NCBI GenBank assembly: GCA_024698925.1
Contig: JAILQO010000008.1
Span: 41,331 to 105,330 of the forward strand
Reading direction: 5' to 3'
DNA length: 64,000 nucleotides
Origin: Bacteroidaceae bacterium
GTDB lineage: Bacteria > Bacteroidota > Bacteroidia > Bacteroidales > Bacteroidaceae
Shown here: piece after piece, positions 43,462 to 52,745 of the stretch
How the letters are laid out: each line of letters opens with the position of its first letter
How positions within the stretch are numbered: position 1 is the first letter of the stretch
Translations under genes and position numbers: made by a program
The notes under the pieces: generated by a model
Database searches by the model: none
Seen by the model: the letters and a program-made list of their open reading frames with translations, nothing else
What the model was told of the DNA's origin: nothing

Positions 43462-45567
43462 ATGAATAGTAAACAACCAGTCACAAGGAAGGCGACCACC
43501 TTCCGCCATTTTTGTCGCGGTGGATATGCGATTTTCTCAAGCCTGCACCGCGAGGTACGTATTGGCGTACTCTCCGTGGGAATGTTGATAAGCGTGAACA
43601 TCCCCAAGGCGCAAGCATTGCAAGTCAGCACACATCCTGACTGTGAGGATGAAGGCGACGAGAAGGAGTTGTCAGAAGTCGCTATAACAGGCACAATGGC
43701 ACCGCTAACGGCCTTACAGAGCGCACGCATCGTCAGCGTCATCACGGCGCAACAGATTGAGTCTTCGTCCGCGCAAAGCGTCAACGATCTTTTAAAACTG
43801 GCCGTCGGTGTGGATGTCCGGCAGCGCGGCGGTTTCGGTATTCAGACGGACATCAGTATTGATGGTGGCACATTCGATCAAATCACAATTCTTTTAAATG
43901 GCGTCAACATCAGTTCCCCTCAAACAGGACACCTCACGGCAGACTTTCCTGTCAGCCTCTCCGACATAGAACGAATAGAGATACTTGAAGGCGCAGCCTC
44001 ACGTGTTTATGGAGCCTCTGCATTTGGAGGAGCGATAAATATTGTAACCAAAAACAGCACCGCCTACAATCCCACAAGTGAAAAAGAGACAAACATCTCG
44101 AGCGAAGCAGGAGTACAAGGCGGGGCTTACGCAACCTATGGAGGCGATGCCCGCATTACGCTTTGCCACAAGCTGCCCTCCTCAATGGGAGGAACAGGGG
44201 GAGGCTCTTTATCCTTTGCCTACTTGCAATCTGACGGTGCAACGTCCAATTCAGACTTTCAACGCGCCAACACCTACCTAAGCGGTCATCTTGACGTGGA
44301 CAAGTTTCGCGTCGATTGGCAGGGAGGCTGGAGCTATAAAAGCTACGGAGCTAATACTTTTTATAGCGCGGCCTACCCGAATCAATTTGAGCGCAACAAT
44401 CACTTCATCGCCAGCATCGGAGCTGAGACGAAAGGAAAGGTTCGGATTCGCCCTAATATATACTGGCATCGTCTTTTAGACAACTTTGAGCTGATTCGGC
44501 ATAGTACAACAGGCGAAAATTTCCACTGCACAGATGTCTATGGAGTTCATGTCTGTGCAGATGTCGCATGGGCAGCTGGCCATACAGCTATCGGTGGCGA
44601 GATCCGCGAGGAAGCAATTTACAGTACTTCCTTGGGTCATCCTATCACAGGAACCCTTACACACCAAGTACCTTGTGAAGAGCTATTCTACACGTGTCAC
44701 GATAGTCGCACCAATCTAAGTTTCAACATCGAACATAACGTAATATTACAGCACTTCACCGCTAGTATTGGCGTATTGAGCAACTACAACAGCCGCTTCG
44801 ATGAGCGACTCCAGTTCTATCCAGGTATAGACCTCGCCTTCAACCCGGCTCCGCAATGGCGACTTTATGCCAGTTATAATAAGGGTTTCCGCCTGCCCAC
44901 TTTTACAGATCTCTACTACAAGAGTCCCACGCATGAAGGGAACCAAGGGATGCGTGCAGAAGAGAGTCATAGCTTCCAACTGGGTACCACCTTCCGTTCT
45001 AAAGGAATCGATGCGACGATTAAAGGTTTTTACCATCACGGTACAAATATGATAGATTGGGTCATGTATGCTCCCGCAGACGTTTTCCACAGCGCCAATT
45101 TCAATCTCGACAACAGAGGCCTTCAGGTACAATTAGCCCTCCACTTTGCTCCACTCTTCGATCGTGAGGATACATATATACAGCATTTGACACTAGCCTA
45201 CACAAATATCCAACAGCAGCGTCGCGATGAGCAAGAAGTTTACAAGTCAAACTACACGATGGAATACCTGCGACATAAACTCATAGCCACCTTAGACCAT
45301 CGTCTCTACCGAAGACTCACTGCTTCTTGGAGCTTGCGATGGCAGGATCGTGCAGGCCATTATATCCGCTACGAAAACGCACAATCCACTGGACAACTGG
45401 TTTCCTATGAACCCTATGCCGTCCTCGACGTAAAGCTACGTTGGGCGATGCAGCACTACGAATGGTGGCTTGAAGGGACAAACCTTACAAATCGCACCTA
45501 CTACGACCTGGGAAATATCGCGCAACCTGGTCTCGTGTTATTAACAGGTGTTCGATTACGCTTCTAA
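43462..45567 (+). CDS. TonB-dependent outer-membrane receptor, BtuB-like, with conserved N-terminal extension
   Basis: The 701-residue receptor has a plug domain (about residues 75-205: DLLKLAVGVDVRQRGGFG, ISIDGGTFDQITILLNGV, RIEILEGAASRVYGASAFGGAINIVTK) and a 22-strand-type barrel ending LLTGVRLRF with terminal Phe. The plug resembles BtuB/colicin-I receptors more than SusC. The N-terminus is odd: about 35 residues with FRHFCRGGYAIFSSLHREVR before the hydrophobic stretch GVLSVGMLISVN, so the signal peptide is extended, recalling ESPR-type signals of large autotransporters. The ligand (corrinoid, siderophore or other) is unknown. The gap to trkA is 33 bases. Confidence 0.92.
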   Translation: MNSKQPVTRKATTFRHFCRGGYAIFSSLHREVRIGVLSVGMLISVNIPKAQALQVSTHPDCEDEGDEKELSEVAITGTMAPLTALQSARIVSVITAQQIESSSAQSVNDLLKLAVGVDVRQRGGFGIQTDISIDGGTFDQITILLNGVNISSPQTGHLTADFPVSLSDIERIEILEGAASRVYGASAFGGAINIVTKNSTAYNPTSEKETNISSEAGVQGGAYATYGGDARITLCHKLPSSMGGTGGGSLSFAYLQSDGATSNSDFQRANTYLSGHLDVDKFRVDWQGGWSYKSYGANTFYSAAYPNQFERNNHFIASIGAETKGKVRIRPNIYWHRLLDNFELIRHSTTGENFHCTDVYGVHVCADVAWAAGHTAIGGEIREEAIYSTSLGHPITGTLTHQVPCEELFYTCHDSRTNLSFNIEHNVILQHFTASIGVLSNYNSRFDERLQFYPGIDLAFNPAPQWRLYASYNKGFRLPTFTDLYYKSPTHEGNQGMRAEESHSFQLGTTFRSKGIDATIKGFYHHGTNMIDWVMYAPADVFHSANFNLDNRGLQVQLALHFAPLFDREDTYIQHLTLAYTNIQQQRRDEQEVYKSNYTMEYLRHKLIATLDHRLYRRLTASWSLRWQDRAGHYIRYENAQSTGQLVSYEPYAVLDVKLRWAMQHYEWWLEGTNLTNRTYYDLGNIAQPGLVLLTGVRLRF

Positions 45568-45596
45568 ACACATCTTTTTCAATGGTTGACGATAAA

Positions 45597-45632
45597 ATAA
45601 TTTACGATTATGAATCGCAAGTCGTAAATTAT
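45597..45632. promoter_or_regulatory. Inverted repeat overlapping the amidase promoter, possible operator
   Basis: ATAATTTACGA (45597-45607) and its reverse complement (45622-45632) flank a 14-base spacer and end three bases before the -7 box. The repeat covers the place of the -33 element. A binding site or the terminator of the receptor gene are both possible. Confidence 0.45.
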
Positions 45633-45635
45633 CAC

Positions 45636-45643
45636 TACCTTTG
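45636..45643 (+). promoter_or_regulatory. Promoter -7 box of the amidase/MCE operon
   Basis: TACCTTTG ends eight bases before the ATG at 45652, which implies a leader of about five bases or less. Confidence 0.55.
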
Positions 45644-45651
45644 CAAACGAA

Positions 45652-46425
45652 ATGAGAAAGACAATTATCACACTTTTATGCCTCTGCCTATGTGCTGTCG
45701 TTCAGACGGCTCAAGCACAAGCGCCACAAACCTTCACCCTCGTCCTTGATGCCGGCCACGGTGGAAAGGACCCTGGCGCACTTGGCAAAAATGGTAGAGA
45801 GAAAGACATCAATCTCGCCGTCACCCTTGCAGTCGGCAAATACGTAGAACAAAACCTCAAGAATGTTAAGGTAGTATATACGCGCAAGACCGATGTCTTC
45901 GTGGAGTTGAATGAGCGTGCAGCCATCGCCAACCGCGCTAAAGCAGACCTCTTCATCAGCATTCACACAAACGCCCTGCCCAAGGGTGCGCAAGGGCGTG
46001 GATCCGAGACTTATACACTCGGTATGCACCGAGCAGCAGACAACCTTGATGTTGCAAAACGTGAGAACTCCGCCATTATGCTCGAGAAAGACTATGAAAG
46101 TCGCTATGAGGGATTTGATCCCAAGAGCGCTGAATCATATATTATCTTCGAGTTTATGCAAGACAAGAATATGGAGCAGAGTGTCAAAATGGCCACCCTG
46201 ATCCAACAGAAGTTCAGCAGCAACGGGCGCCTTGACAAAGGCGTTCATCAAGCAGGTTTCCTCGTATTGCGCGCCACCTCGATGCCATCTTGCCTTGTAG
46301 AGCTTGGATATATCACCACAGCCAGTGAAGAAGCCTATTTGACAAGCAACAAAGGCGTCAACGAGCTCGCTACCAGCATCTATCAAGCGATCAAAACTTA
46401 TCAAGCAAACCAGCAATCCCACTAA
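45652..46425 (+). CDS. N-acetylmuramoyl-L-alanine amidase (Amidase_3 family)
   Basis: The 257-residue secreted enzyme cleaves the MurNAc-L-Ala bond of peptidoglycan. It has a signal peptide (ending TAQAQA, about residue 23) and zinc-site motifs LDAGHGGKDPGA (His), ELNERAAIANRAKADLFISIHTNA (Glu/His) and SCLVELGYITTASEE (catalytic Glu). It lies 11 bases before an MCE-domain gene, a pairing common in Bacteroidales. Envelope remodelling is inferred. Confidence 0.95.
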   Translation: MRKTIITLLCLCLCAVVQTAQAQAPQTFTLVLDAGHGGKDPGALGKNGREKDINLAVTLAVGKYVEQNLKNVKVVYTRKTDVFVELNERAAIANRAKADLFISIHTNALPKGAQGRGSETYTLGMHRAADNLDVAKRENSAIMLEKDYESRYEGFDPKSAESYIIFEFMQDKNMEQSVKMATLIQQKFSSNGRLDKGVHQAGFLVLRATSMPSCLVELGYITTASEEAYLTSNKGVNELATSIYQAIKTYQANQQSH

Positions 46426-46436
46426 ACTGCTTAACA

Positions 46437-47345
46437 ATGACTATCTCCCGTGAAGCAAAAATTGGAGTCTCAGGCATCATCGCCCTTGTTCTCCTCTTCT
46501 TTACCATTAAATTCCTCCAGGGCGTAAGCCTCTTCCAAACGCAAGATATTTATTATATCAATTTCCGGAATGCCAAGGCCTTGGCCCAATCCAGCCCCGT
46601 ATATGCTGATGGATATAATGTAGGTATCGTCTCAGATATCCGTTACGACTATGACCACCCAGGTCATGGTGTCATCGTAGAAATCTCTGTAGAGCACGGG
46701 ATGCGCATTCCCGTGGGAACCACAGCAGTACTAGACGAAGCGATGCTTGGCGGTTGTACCCTAAACCTTCTCATGGGTAACAATCCTCTAGAACGCCTTA
46801 ATATACGTGACACTATCCCTTCGGGCGAGAACAACGGTCTGATGGCTAAAGCTTCTGAGATGATTCCCAAATTGGAACAGACGCTGGCGAAAGTCGACAC
46901 ACTTCTTACGACGTTGAACACCCTTGCCGCAGATCCTAACCTACAGAAGATTCTGGCAAATGCAGAGCAGCTCACAGCCAACCTCGACCAGAGCAGCCGC
47001 AGCCTCAATCAGCTTCTCAAGCAGGATATGCCGCAACTTACTCAGACCTTCAACCGCACTGGCGAGAATCTCAATCAACTCACGGAGAAGCTGAACAGTA
47101 TTGACATCAACAGTACGATGGCTAAGGTTGATGCCACCCTGGCAAGTGTAGAGCAAACAACAGCTCGTCTAAACAGTACTGACAATAATATTGGACTGCT
47201 ACTTAACGACACAGCACTCTATAGTAATCTCAATCGTACAACAAATGATGCTTCATTACTCCTTGAGGACCTGAAAGCACATCCAAAACGCTATGTTCAT
47301 TTCTCAATTTTTGGAAAAAAAGACAAATCGGAGCCCACTCCATAA
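46437..47345 (+). CDS. MlaD/MCE-family protein
   Basis: The 302-residue protein has one N-terminal membrane helix (about residues 7-28, GVSGIIALVLLFFTIKFLQG), then an MCE domain (about 37-115: NAKALAQSSPVYADGYNVGIV, IPVGTTAVLDEAMLGGCTLNLLMG), then a long helical region rich in Leu, Asn and Thr (about 130-290), probably a coiled-coil tube. MlaD proteins carry phospholipid between membranes. The ABC partners (MlaE, MlaF) are not in the window. Confidence 0.93.
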   Translation: MTISREAKIGVSGIIALVLLFFTIKFLQGVSLFQTQDIYYINFRNAKALAQSSPVYADGYNVGIVSDIRYDYDHPGHGVIVEISVEHGMRIPVGTTAVLDEAMLGGCTLNLLMGNNPLERLNIRDTIPSGENNGLMAKASEMIPKLEQTLAKVDTLLTTLNTLAADPNLQKILANAEQLTANLDQSSRSLNQLLKQDMPQLTQTFNRTGENLNQLTEKLNSIDINSTMAKVDATLASVEQTTARLNSTDNNIGLLLNDTALYSNLNRTTNDASLLLEDLKAHPKRYVHFSIFGKKDKSEPTP

Positions 47346-47447
47346 AACGCCTTATTCAAAAAAATTTTTAATAAGGATTTTATAAGCCCTATAAAACGAT
47401 TGGCGAACATAACGAGCTCAAATTAGGCAATTTAGTATCAAAATAGA

Positions 47448-47481
47448 GATTAGGAGATAGCCCAAAAGCTATCTCCTAATC
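47448..47481 (+). terminator. Stem-loop terminator after the amidase/MCE operon
   Basis: Perfect 14-base arms GATTAGGAGATAGC/GCTATCTCCTAATC with a six-base loop (CCAAAA). The T content after it is modest (TATTTATTAT). Confidence 0.65.
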
Positions 47482-47606
47482 TATTTATTATCAGCTATCT
47501 AATTGTTTACAATAAGCTCTCGAACATTTTTTTGAGTTATTTCCCCAAGCGTATGAAAACGTGTATTTTATACCCCCTTTTTCATAACAAAATAGGAGAA
47601 GTTCAT

Positions 47607-47637
47607 TTTGCAGTACAAAAAAAAGTTTGTACCTTTG
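47607..47637 (+). promoter_or_regulatory. Promoter of dnaA
   Basis: TTTG (47607-47610), exactly 19 bases, TACCTTTG (47630-47637): a full match to the Bacteroides consensus. Leader about 20-25 bases. Confidence 0.8.
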
Positions 47638-47662
47638 CGTCGCAAATCGGCTCTAACGATTC

Positions 47663-49087
47663 ATGCCCTTACCAAAAAGAATGGAAACCCATCGTCCCAT
47701 AACAGATTCAAGGTGGACTGAGTGCCTTCGGTTGATTGAGAACAATCTAACCCAGCAGCAGTTCCAAACTTGGTTTGCACCCATTCGTTCCGCCCATTTT
47801 GAGGAGGAACAACGGGAGCTGACGTTGTGTATTCCTAGTCCTTTTGTACATGAGTACATCGAGGCTCATTTCGTAAAACTCCTCAGGACTGTTCTCGTGC
47901 GCGTATATGGTAATGGAATTAAGCTGAAATATGAAGTAACGACAGATGCCACCAACGGCATTACCGTTGACTTCGAAGCAACAACCCCCTCTACGGTATC
48001 CACACAGCCTATTCGCACTTATGCTGTGAACCAGGCTCCAGAGCCCTTGCAGCAGTTGGATTCTCAGTTGAAGCCCGAGTACACATTCGAGAACTTTGTG
48101 GAAGGCGCTGCCAACAAACTGCCGCTTACCGTTGGCAAGGCCATTGCTCAGAATCCCAAGCAATCCACCTTCAATCCGTTGTTCATTTACGGAGGATCTG
48201 GCGTTGGCAAGACCCACCTCGTTAATGCCATCGGCTTGCGACTAAAGGAATTGCACCCCGAGAAGCGCGTTCTTTACGTCAGCGCCCACCTCTTTCAGGT
48301 ACAATTCGTAAATGCCAAGCTTCAGAACAAAATCAATGATTTTATCAGTTTCTATCAAAGTATTGATGTTCTGATTATTGATGACGTTCAGGAATTTGCC
48401 GGTTTGGAAAAGACACAATTGGCCTTCTTCCATATCTTCAACCATCTCCATCAGAATGGGCGCCAACTGATTCTCACCAGCGACCGTCCGCCTGTAGCGC
48501 TTCAAGGTATGGAAGATCGTCTATTAACACGTTTCAAGTGGGGTCTGCTTGCAGAGTTAGAACACCCAGATGTGCAACTCCGCCGTGATATCTTGTCCTT
48601 TAAGGTCCGTCGTGACGGCTTACAGTTCTCCACGCCAGTCATCAACTTTATTGCCGAGCATGTGGATAAGAGCATTCGCGACCTTGAGGGAGTCGTTAAC
48701 TCCTTGATGGTTTATAGCCTTGTGCACAACTGCGAGATTGACGTAGAAGTGGCCGAGCGTGTGATTTCCCGTACTATCGGCATGACAACTCCTCGCGCCG
48801 TACTGACCATCGAACAGATTTTGGAACATACCTGCCATTTTTTCCATCTCGACCGCAGCGATGTTCTCTCGCAAAGTCGTAAGGCATCTGTCGTACTTGG
48901 CCGTCAGGTAGCCATGTATCTCGCACAGAAGCACACCACCCTTAGCACCACAAAAATCGGCATTGCTATTGGACGCCGCAACCACGCCACCGTGGTCCAC
49001 TCCTGTCAGAGCATATCACAGCGTATTGACGCAGATGCAGACTTCCGCAGCCGTGTTAAGGAGTTGGAAGAATTACTGAAAGCGTAA
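47663..49087 (+). CDS. dnaA: Chromosomal replication initiator protein DnaA
   Basis: The 474-residue protein initiates replication. Domain I (about residues 15-100) contains WTECLRLIENNLTQQQFQTWFAPIR. Domain III is an AAA+ ATPase: YTFENFVEGAANK, Walker A GGSGVGKTHLVNA (about 174-186), Walker B VLIIDDVQEFAG and sensor motifs. Domain IV ends with the DNA-binding signature IGRRNHATVVHS. ATG 47663 or the in-frame ATG at 47681 (METHRPITDS) are both possible starts. No DnaA-box cluster was seen around it. Confidence 0.97.
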   Translation: MPLPKRMETHRPITDSRWTECLRLIENNLTQQQFQTWFAPIRSAHFEEEQRELTLCIPSPFVHEYIEAHFVKLLRTVLVRVYGNGIKLKYEVTTDATNGITVDFEATTPSTVSTQPIRTYAVNQAPEPLQQLDSQLKPEYTFENFVEGAANKLPLTVGKAIAQNPKQSTFNPLFIYGGSGVGKTHLVNAIGLRLKELHPEKRVLYVSAHLFQVQFVNAKLQNKINDFISFYQSIDVLIIDDVQEFAGLEKTQLAFFHIFNHLHQNGRQLILTSDRPPVALQGMEDRLLTRFKWGLLAELEHPDVQLRRDILSFKVRRDGLQFSTPVINFIAEHVDKSIRDLEGVVNSLMVYSLVHNCEIDVEVAERVISRTIGMTTPRAVLTIEQILEHTCHFFHLDRSDVLSQSRKASVVLGRQVAMYLAQKHTTLSTTKIGIAIGRRNHATVVHSCQSISQRIDADADFRSRVKELEELLKA

Positions 49088-49114
49088 CTTCAAATTCATG
49101 ATGATAAATGCAAC

Positions 49115-49157
49115 GATGCCCGTACTACAGTCATGTAATACGGGCATCACCTTTTTA
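49115..49157 (+). terminator. Rho-independent terminator of dnaA
   Basis: Arms GATGCCCGTA (49115-49124) and TACGGGCATC (49139-49148) with a 14-base loop, then ACCTTTTT. Confidence 0.8.
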
Positions 49158-49168
49158 TCTGCTAGGCC

Positions 49169-49906
49169 TTAAAGGAATCCCTGCTGTCGTAAAGCGTCAA
49201 GGAAGGAACGACTCATCAGTTCGTTATCCTTGCGCGTATAGCGTATATCAGTGAATATCTGCGCAAGGGTCTTCTTATGATTAATACGCACAAACTCCTG
49301 GTTCTCAGGCAGGGCCTCCTTGGGACTGTAGTATCGATCTATATCCTTGGGGGTTGGATCCAGATAACTCTCCGCATGCACAAAACTCTCCATGGGCAGA
49401 CGATCCGTAAGTGGAGGTTCTTCAGCAGGCCACCCCACGGTGAGTGTTGCCACTGGGAACACCAACTTCGGAAGTTGCAAAGCTTTAATGATAGCTTGTG
49501 GCTGATAAAGCGTCGTGCCAAGATAACAGAGTCCCAGCCCCGCTTCCTCTGCCAGATTGCAGAATGTCTGCGTATAGAGCAGCGCATCTGTCGCGGCATT
49601 CATAAAGCTTAGGAAGTTGTCATAGCCTGGATCTGCCTCGCGACAGTTTGCCCATGCAGTAGTACGTCGAAAGTCTGCACAGATGGTCAACACCACTGGA
49701 GCCTGCGTCACCATCGGTTGATTGAAGTGCGCAGGAGCGAGCGCAGCCTTGCCCTCAGCCGTGCGTGTCACTATGACGCTGTACAACTGCAAGTTACCCA
49801 TTGTTTGCGTACGAGCAGCATCTTTTAGCAGACGATTCAACAATTTTGGTTCTATATCGCGTGCCGTATAACGACGGATACTGCGACGAGTGTTTATATG
49901 TCTCAT
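49169..49906 (-). CDS. Nitroreductase-family protein (NfsA-like)
   Basis: The 245-residue FMN protein begins MRHINTRRSIRRYTARDI, with RRSIRRY the FMN contact, and includes ARTQTMGNLQLYSVIV, a DALLYTQTFCNLAEEAGLGLCYLG helix and PVATLTVGWPAEEP. It is longer than the nitroreductase at 36.2 kb and belongs to the NfsA/FRP-like branch, which uses NADPH to reduce nitro-aromatics. A -7 box TACCTTTG lies at 49965-49958 on the minus strand, divergent from the GH127 promoter. Confidence 0.92.
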   Translation of the reverse strand: MRHINTRRSIRRYTARDIEPKLLNRLLKDAARTQTMGNLQLYSVIVTRTAEGKAALAPAHFNQPMVTQAPVVLTICADFRRTTAWANCREADPGYDNFLSFMNAATDALLYTQTFCNLAEEAGLGLCYLGTTLYQPQAIIKALQLPKLVFPVATLTVGWPAEEPPLTDRLPMESFVHAESYLDPTPKDIDRYYSPKEALPENQEFVRINHKKTLAQIFTDIRYTRKDNELMSRSFLDALRQQGFL

Positions 49907-49957
49907 AGAATGATCCTTTTAGTAAAGCTAGACTAGCCATTGCGTTTTTAGAGGCCG

Positions 49958-49965
49958 CAAAGGTA
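49958..49965 (-). promoter_or_regulatory. Promoter -7 box of the nitroreductase
   Basis: TACCTTTG on the minus strand, about 50 bases before the ATG at 49906. No clear -33 element at 19-21 bases. Confidence 0.45.
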
Positions 49966-49984
49966 CACATAAAATTGTTATTTA

Positions 49985-50016
49985 TTTGGCACTTTAGGAT
50001 AAAATGTGTAATTTTG
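49985..50016 (+). promoter_or_regulatory. Promoter of the GH127 gene
   Basis: TTTG (49985-49988), 20 bases, TAATTTTG (50009-50016), leader about 30 bases. Confidence 0.65.
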
Positions 50017-50049
50017 TGGCGAAAAGTTGAACTAAGTCTATCAAATAAA

Positions 50050-52593
50050 ATGAGAAAAGCGCTCTTGCTGCTGACCATATTAGCAAGCATCACCTCTTCA
50101 TTTGCCCAAAGTGAACTATACCCACAGCATTTTGATCTAAAAGAAGTTACTTTGGCCGACGGGCCACTGAAAAACGCACTCGAAGTCAACGCCCGTCTTT
50201 TGCTGAGATACGACGCTGACCGTCTTTTGACGCCCTTCATCCGCCAGGCCGGTCTCACAACTGGTCGTTATGCCGGATGGGTTGAACGCCATCCATCGTT
50301 CCGTAACTGGGGACTTAGCGATTGGAGCCTTGAAGGTCATGTCGGAGGTCATTACCTCTCAGCTCTCGCATTAGCTTACGTTGCCGTGCATGATTCAGAG
50401 CTGAAATCAGAACTCAAGCAACGTCTGGACTATTGCATCGATATCCTTAAGGACTGTCAGGAAGCCTTTGCCACGAACACCGAGGGAATGAAAGGTTTTA
50501 TTGGTGGACAGCCCATCAATCAGATTTGGACGGGGTTGTATGCCAATGACATGAGTGCTTTCCGGCAGTACGGAGCCTGGGTGCCTTTCTACTGCGAGCA
50601 CAAGGTGCTGGCAGGCCTGCGCGATGCCTGGATCTACGCTAACAACAAAACTGCGCGCGAGTTATTCCGCGGCCTCGCAGACTGGACAGTGAATGTCGTT
50701 TCACGCCTGTCAGACGATGATCTGCAAAAAGTGCTTGGCTGGGAGCACGGAGGCATCAATGAAACGCTGGCAGACGCTTACCGTCTTTTCGGCGATTCAC
50801 GCTACCTCACAGCAGCTAAGCGCTACAGCCACCAGCGAATGTTGGACGGTATGCAAGGAGAGCCCTACAACCTCCATTTCCTCGACAACCATCATGCTAA
50901 TACGCAGGTCCCCAAATTTATTGGCTTTGAGCGCATCTGGCAGGAAGATCACACGGCTGTACCTTATCGCACAGCCGCAATCAATTTCTGGGACGATGTG
51001 GCCAAGCACCGCACCGTATGCATTGGCGGCAACTCTACCGCAGAACATTTTTTCGATACCGCCAACGGAATACGCTACATCAATGATGTTGACGGCCCCG
51101 AGTCGTGCAACTCCAACAATATGCTGAAACTCTCCGAAATCCTTTTCGACGACACGCACAATGCCGAATACGCTGATTTCTATGAGCAAACGATGTACAA
51201 TCACATCCTCTCAACCCAAGATCCCAACACGGGTGGCTACGTTTATTTCACCACACTACGTCCGCAGGGCTACCGTATTTATTCACAAGTCAATCAAGGC
51301 ATGTGGTGCTGCGTCGGCACAGGTATGGAAAACCATTCCAAATATGGTCATTTCATCTACACGCACGAAGGGAAGTCAAGACTTTTCGTCAATCTCTACG
51401 TTGGTAGTGAGTTACATAACAAGACATTCGGTCTATTACAGCAGACACACTATCCATTCATCGACCCCATTCGCAGCGACCTTCCTACAGCGCAGACAGG
51501 CGTTTCGGAGCTGACCATTACGCGCGCAGGTACCTATACGATTTCTTTACGCCATCCGGCATGGGTAGGCCCCGAGTTCGCCGTTCGGGTTAATGGTTCA
51601 GCTATCGATGCTCGTGTAGTCGAAGGCAAAGCCTCGTATGTCGATATCAAACGTAAATGGAAGAAGGGTGACCGCATCACCGTCTATTTGCCGATGGCGG
51701 TTCGCGTTGAAGAATGTCCAGGTTGCGCCGACTACATTGCCTTCAAGTTTGGCCCCATCCTTTTGGCAGCCAAGACCACAGCTTCATCGCCAGCAGATGC
51801 AGCTGCGTCTGGTCTGGAATACGAGCAGCTGCAGAACGAGTACGGCGGCGAAGGCCGTATGGACCATGCACCAGGCAGTCGTGGCACCAGCAAGAGCCTG
51901 AGCTCTGCGCCGCTATTGATTGGCGAGCGATCGTCCGTGCTGGATCGCATTCATCCTACCGACATGAAGCAGCTGTATTTCACCATTGACGTAGCCAGTG
52001 AGCAGTCCAAAGGCAACTGGAAGCAGCTAACGCTCCAACCCTTCTACGGCATCCACCATGCGCGCTATGTTTGCTATTGGTATCAAGGTACGCCAGAGGA
52101 CTATGCACGAAGCGATATGGGCCGTGCTGATGCCGAGGCCGCAGCATTGAATGCACGCACGTTGGATTTCGTGGCCACTGGTGAACAGCAGAGCGAGGCC
52201 GGACACCAATATAAATACAGCGACGATTCATCAGCAGGTACATTCCGCGGCGAGACCTATCGCGATGCCCGTAACAACGGCTTCGTTCAATACGTTCTAT
52301 CCAATCCCGAAGGATTGACTGACAATTTGGCCATCATGTTGCGCATGATTACATCAGACCGTGGGCGTAAGGGAATCGTTACTATTGACGGCCAGAAGAT
52401 TGCCGATATTACCGTTGCAGGCCTGATTGAAGGGCAAGACAGCCGAGGCTTCTACAATGTTGAATTACCCATTCCGTCAGACCTGATGAAGAATGCGGAT
52501 GGTACGCCGAAGGCTGAGATTACCTTCCGTCTGACAGCCTCCCCAGATACCATGAATCCTGGTATTTATGTCGTCCGACTGGTGAAGCCATAA
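50050..52593 (+). CDS. Glycoside hydrolase family 127, probable beta-L-arabinofuranosidase
   Basis: 847 residues from the ATG at 50050, which begins a signal peptide (MRKALLLLTILASITSSFAQ); the open frame begins at 49975 but includes the promoter. The (alpha/alpha)6 catalytic domain matches HypBA1-type GH127: the zinc and nucleophile residues correspond to Glu351 and Cys353 (GPESC) and Cys420/Cys421 (MWCCVGTGMENH). GH127 enzymes release beta-L-arabinofuranose from plant glycoproteins and side chains. C-terminal beta domains follow (about 520-847), including a part rich in GTFRGETYRDARNNGFVQY-like sequence (DUF4986/DUF6805-like region) of uncertain role. Periplasmic or surface location is inferred. 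Confidence 0.93.
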   Translation: MRKALLLLTILASITSSFAQSELYPQHFDLKEVTLADGPLKNALEVNARLLLRYDADRLLTPFIRQAGLTTGRYAGWVERHPSFRNWGLSDWSLEGHVGGHYLSALALAYVAVHDSELKSELKQRLDYCIDILKDCQEAFATNTEGMKGFIGGQPINQIWTGLYANDMSAFRQYGAWVPFYCEHKVLAGLRDAWIYANNKTARELFRGLADWTVNVVSRLSDDDLQKVLGWEHGGINETLADAYRLFGDSRYLTAAKRYSHQRMLDGMQGEPYNLHFLDNHHANTQVPKFIGFERIWQEDHTAVPYRTAAINFWDDVAKHRTVCIGGNSTAEHFFDTANGIRYINDVDGPESCNSNNMLKLSEILFDDTHNAEYADFYEQTMYNHILSTQDPNTGGYVYFTTLRPQGYRIYSQVNQGMWCCVGTGMENHSKYGHFIYTHEGKSRLFVNLYVGSELHNKTFGLLQQTHYPFIDPIRSDLPTAQTGVSELTITRAGTYTISLRHPAWVGPEFAVRVNGSAIDARVVEGKASYVDIKRKWKKGDRITVYLPMAVRVEECPGCADYIAFKFGPILLAAKTTASSPADAAASGLEYEQLQNEYGGEGRMDHAPGSRGTSKSLSSAPLLIGERSSVLDRIHPTDMKQLYFTIDVASEQSKGNWKQLTLQPFYGIHHARYVCYWYQGTPEDYARSDMGRADAEAAALNARTLDFVATGEQQSEAGHQYKYSDDSSAGTFRGETYRDARNNGFVQYVLSNPEGLTDNLAIMLRMITSDRGRKGIVTIDGQKIADITVAGLIEGQDSRGFYNVELPIPSDLMKNADGTPKAEITFRLTASPDTMNPGIYVVRLVKP

Positions 52594-52656
52594 CACATCG
52601 CATTCAGTTCAAGTTACACAATTTGGAAAACTTTTTCTAAATATATCTGAAAAAAG

Positions 52657-52687
52657 TTTGCCAAAAGGGAAAAGTTTTGTAGCTTTG
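52657..52687 (+). promoter_or_regulatory. Promoter of the ribonucleotide reductase gene
   Basis: TTTG (52657-52660), exactly 19 bases, TAGCTTTG (52680-52687). The leader is about 55 bases, too short for a cobalamin riboswitch, and none was seen. Confidence 0.75.
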
Positions 52688-52745
52688 CACCGCTTTTCGG
52701 AAGCTCGAAAACAGCAATTCTTTAATCACTTTACCCTATATAATT

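Larger units (their letters stand above)
47346..47662. other. Intergenic region before dnaA
   Basis: No gene is visible. It contains the stem-loop at 47448-47481 and the dnaA promoter at 47607-47637. I looked for the DnaA box TTATCCACA and did not see one, so no origin is claimed. Confidence 0.6.

Noticed and set aside
47346..47662. Possible replication origin beside dnaA.
   Set aside because: No TTATCCACA-type boxes or AT-rich unwinding repeats were found by eye; only a terminator-like hairpin and the dnaA promoter.
52690..52745. Cobalamin riboswitch before the B12-dependent ribonucleotide reductase.
   Set aside because: The leader is only about 55 bases after the promoter and has no B12-box-like sequence.
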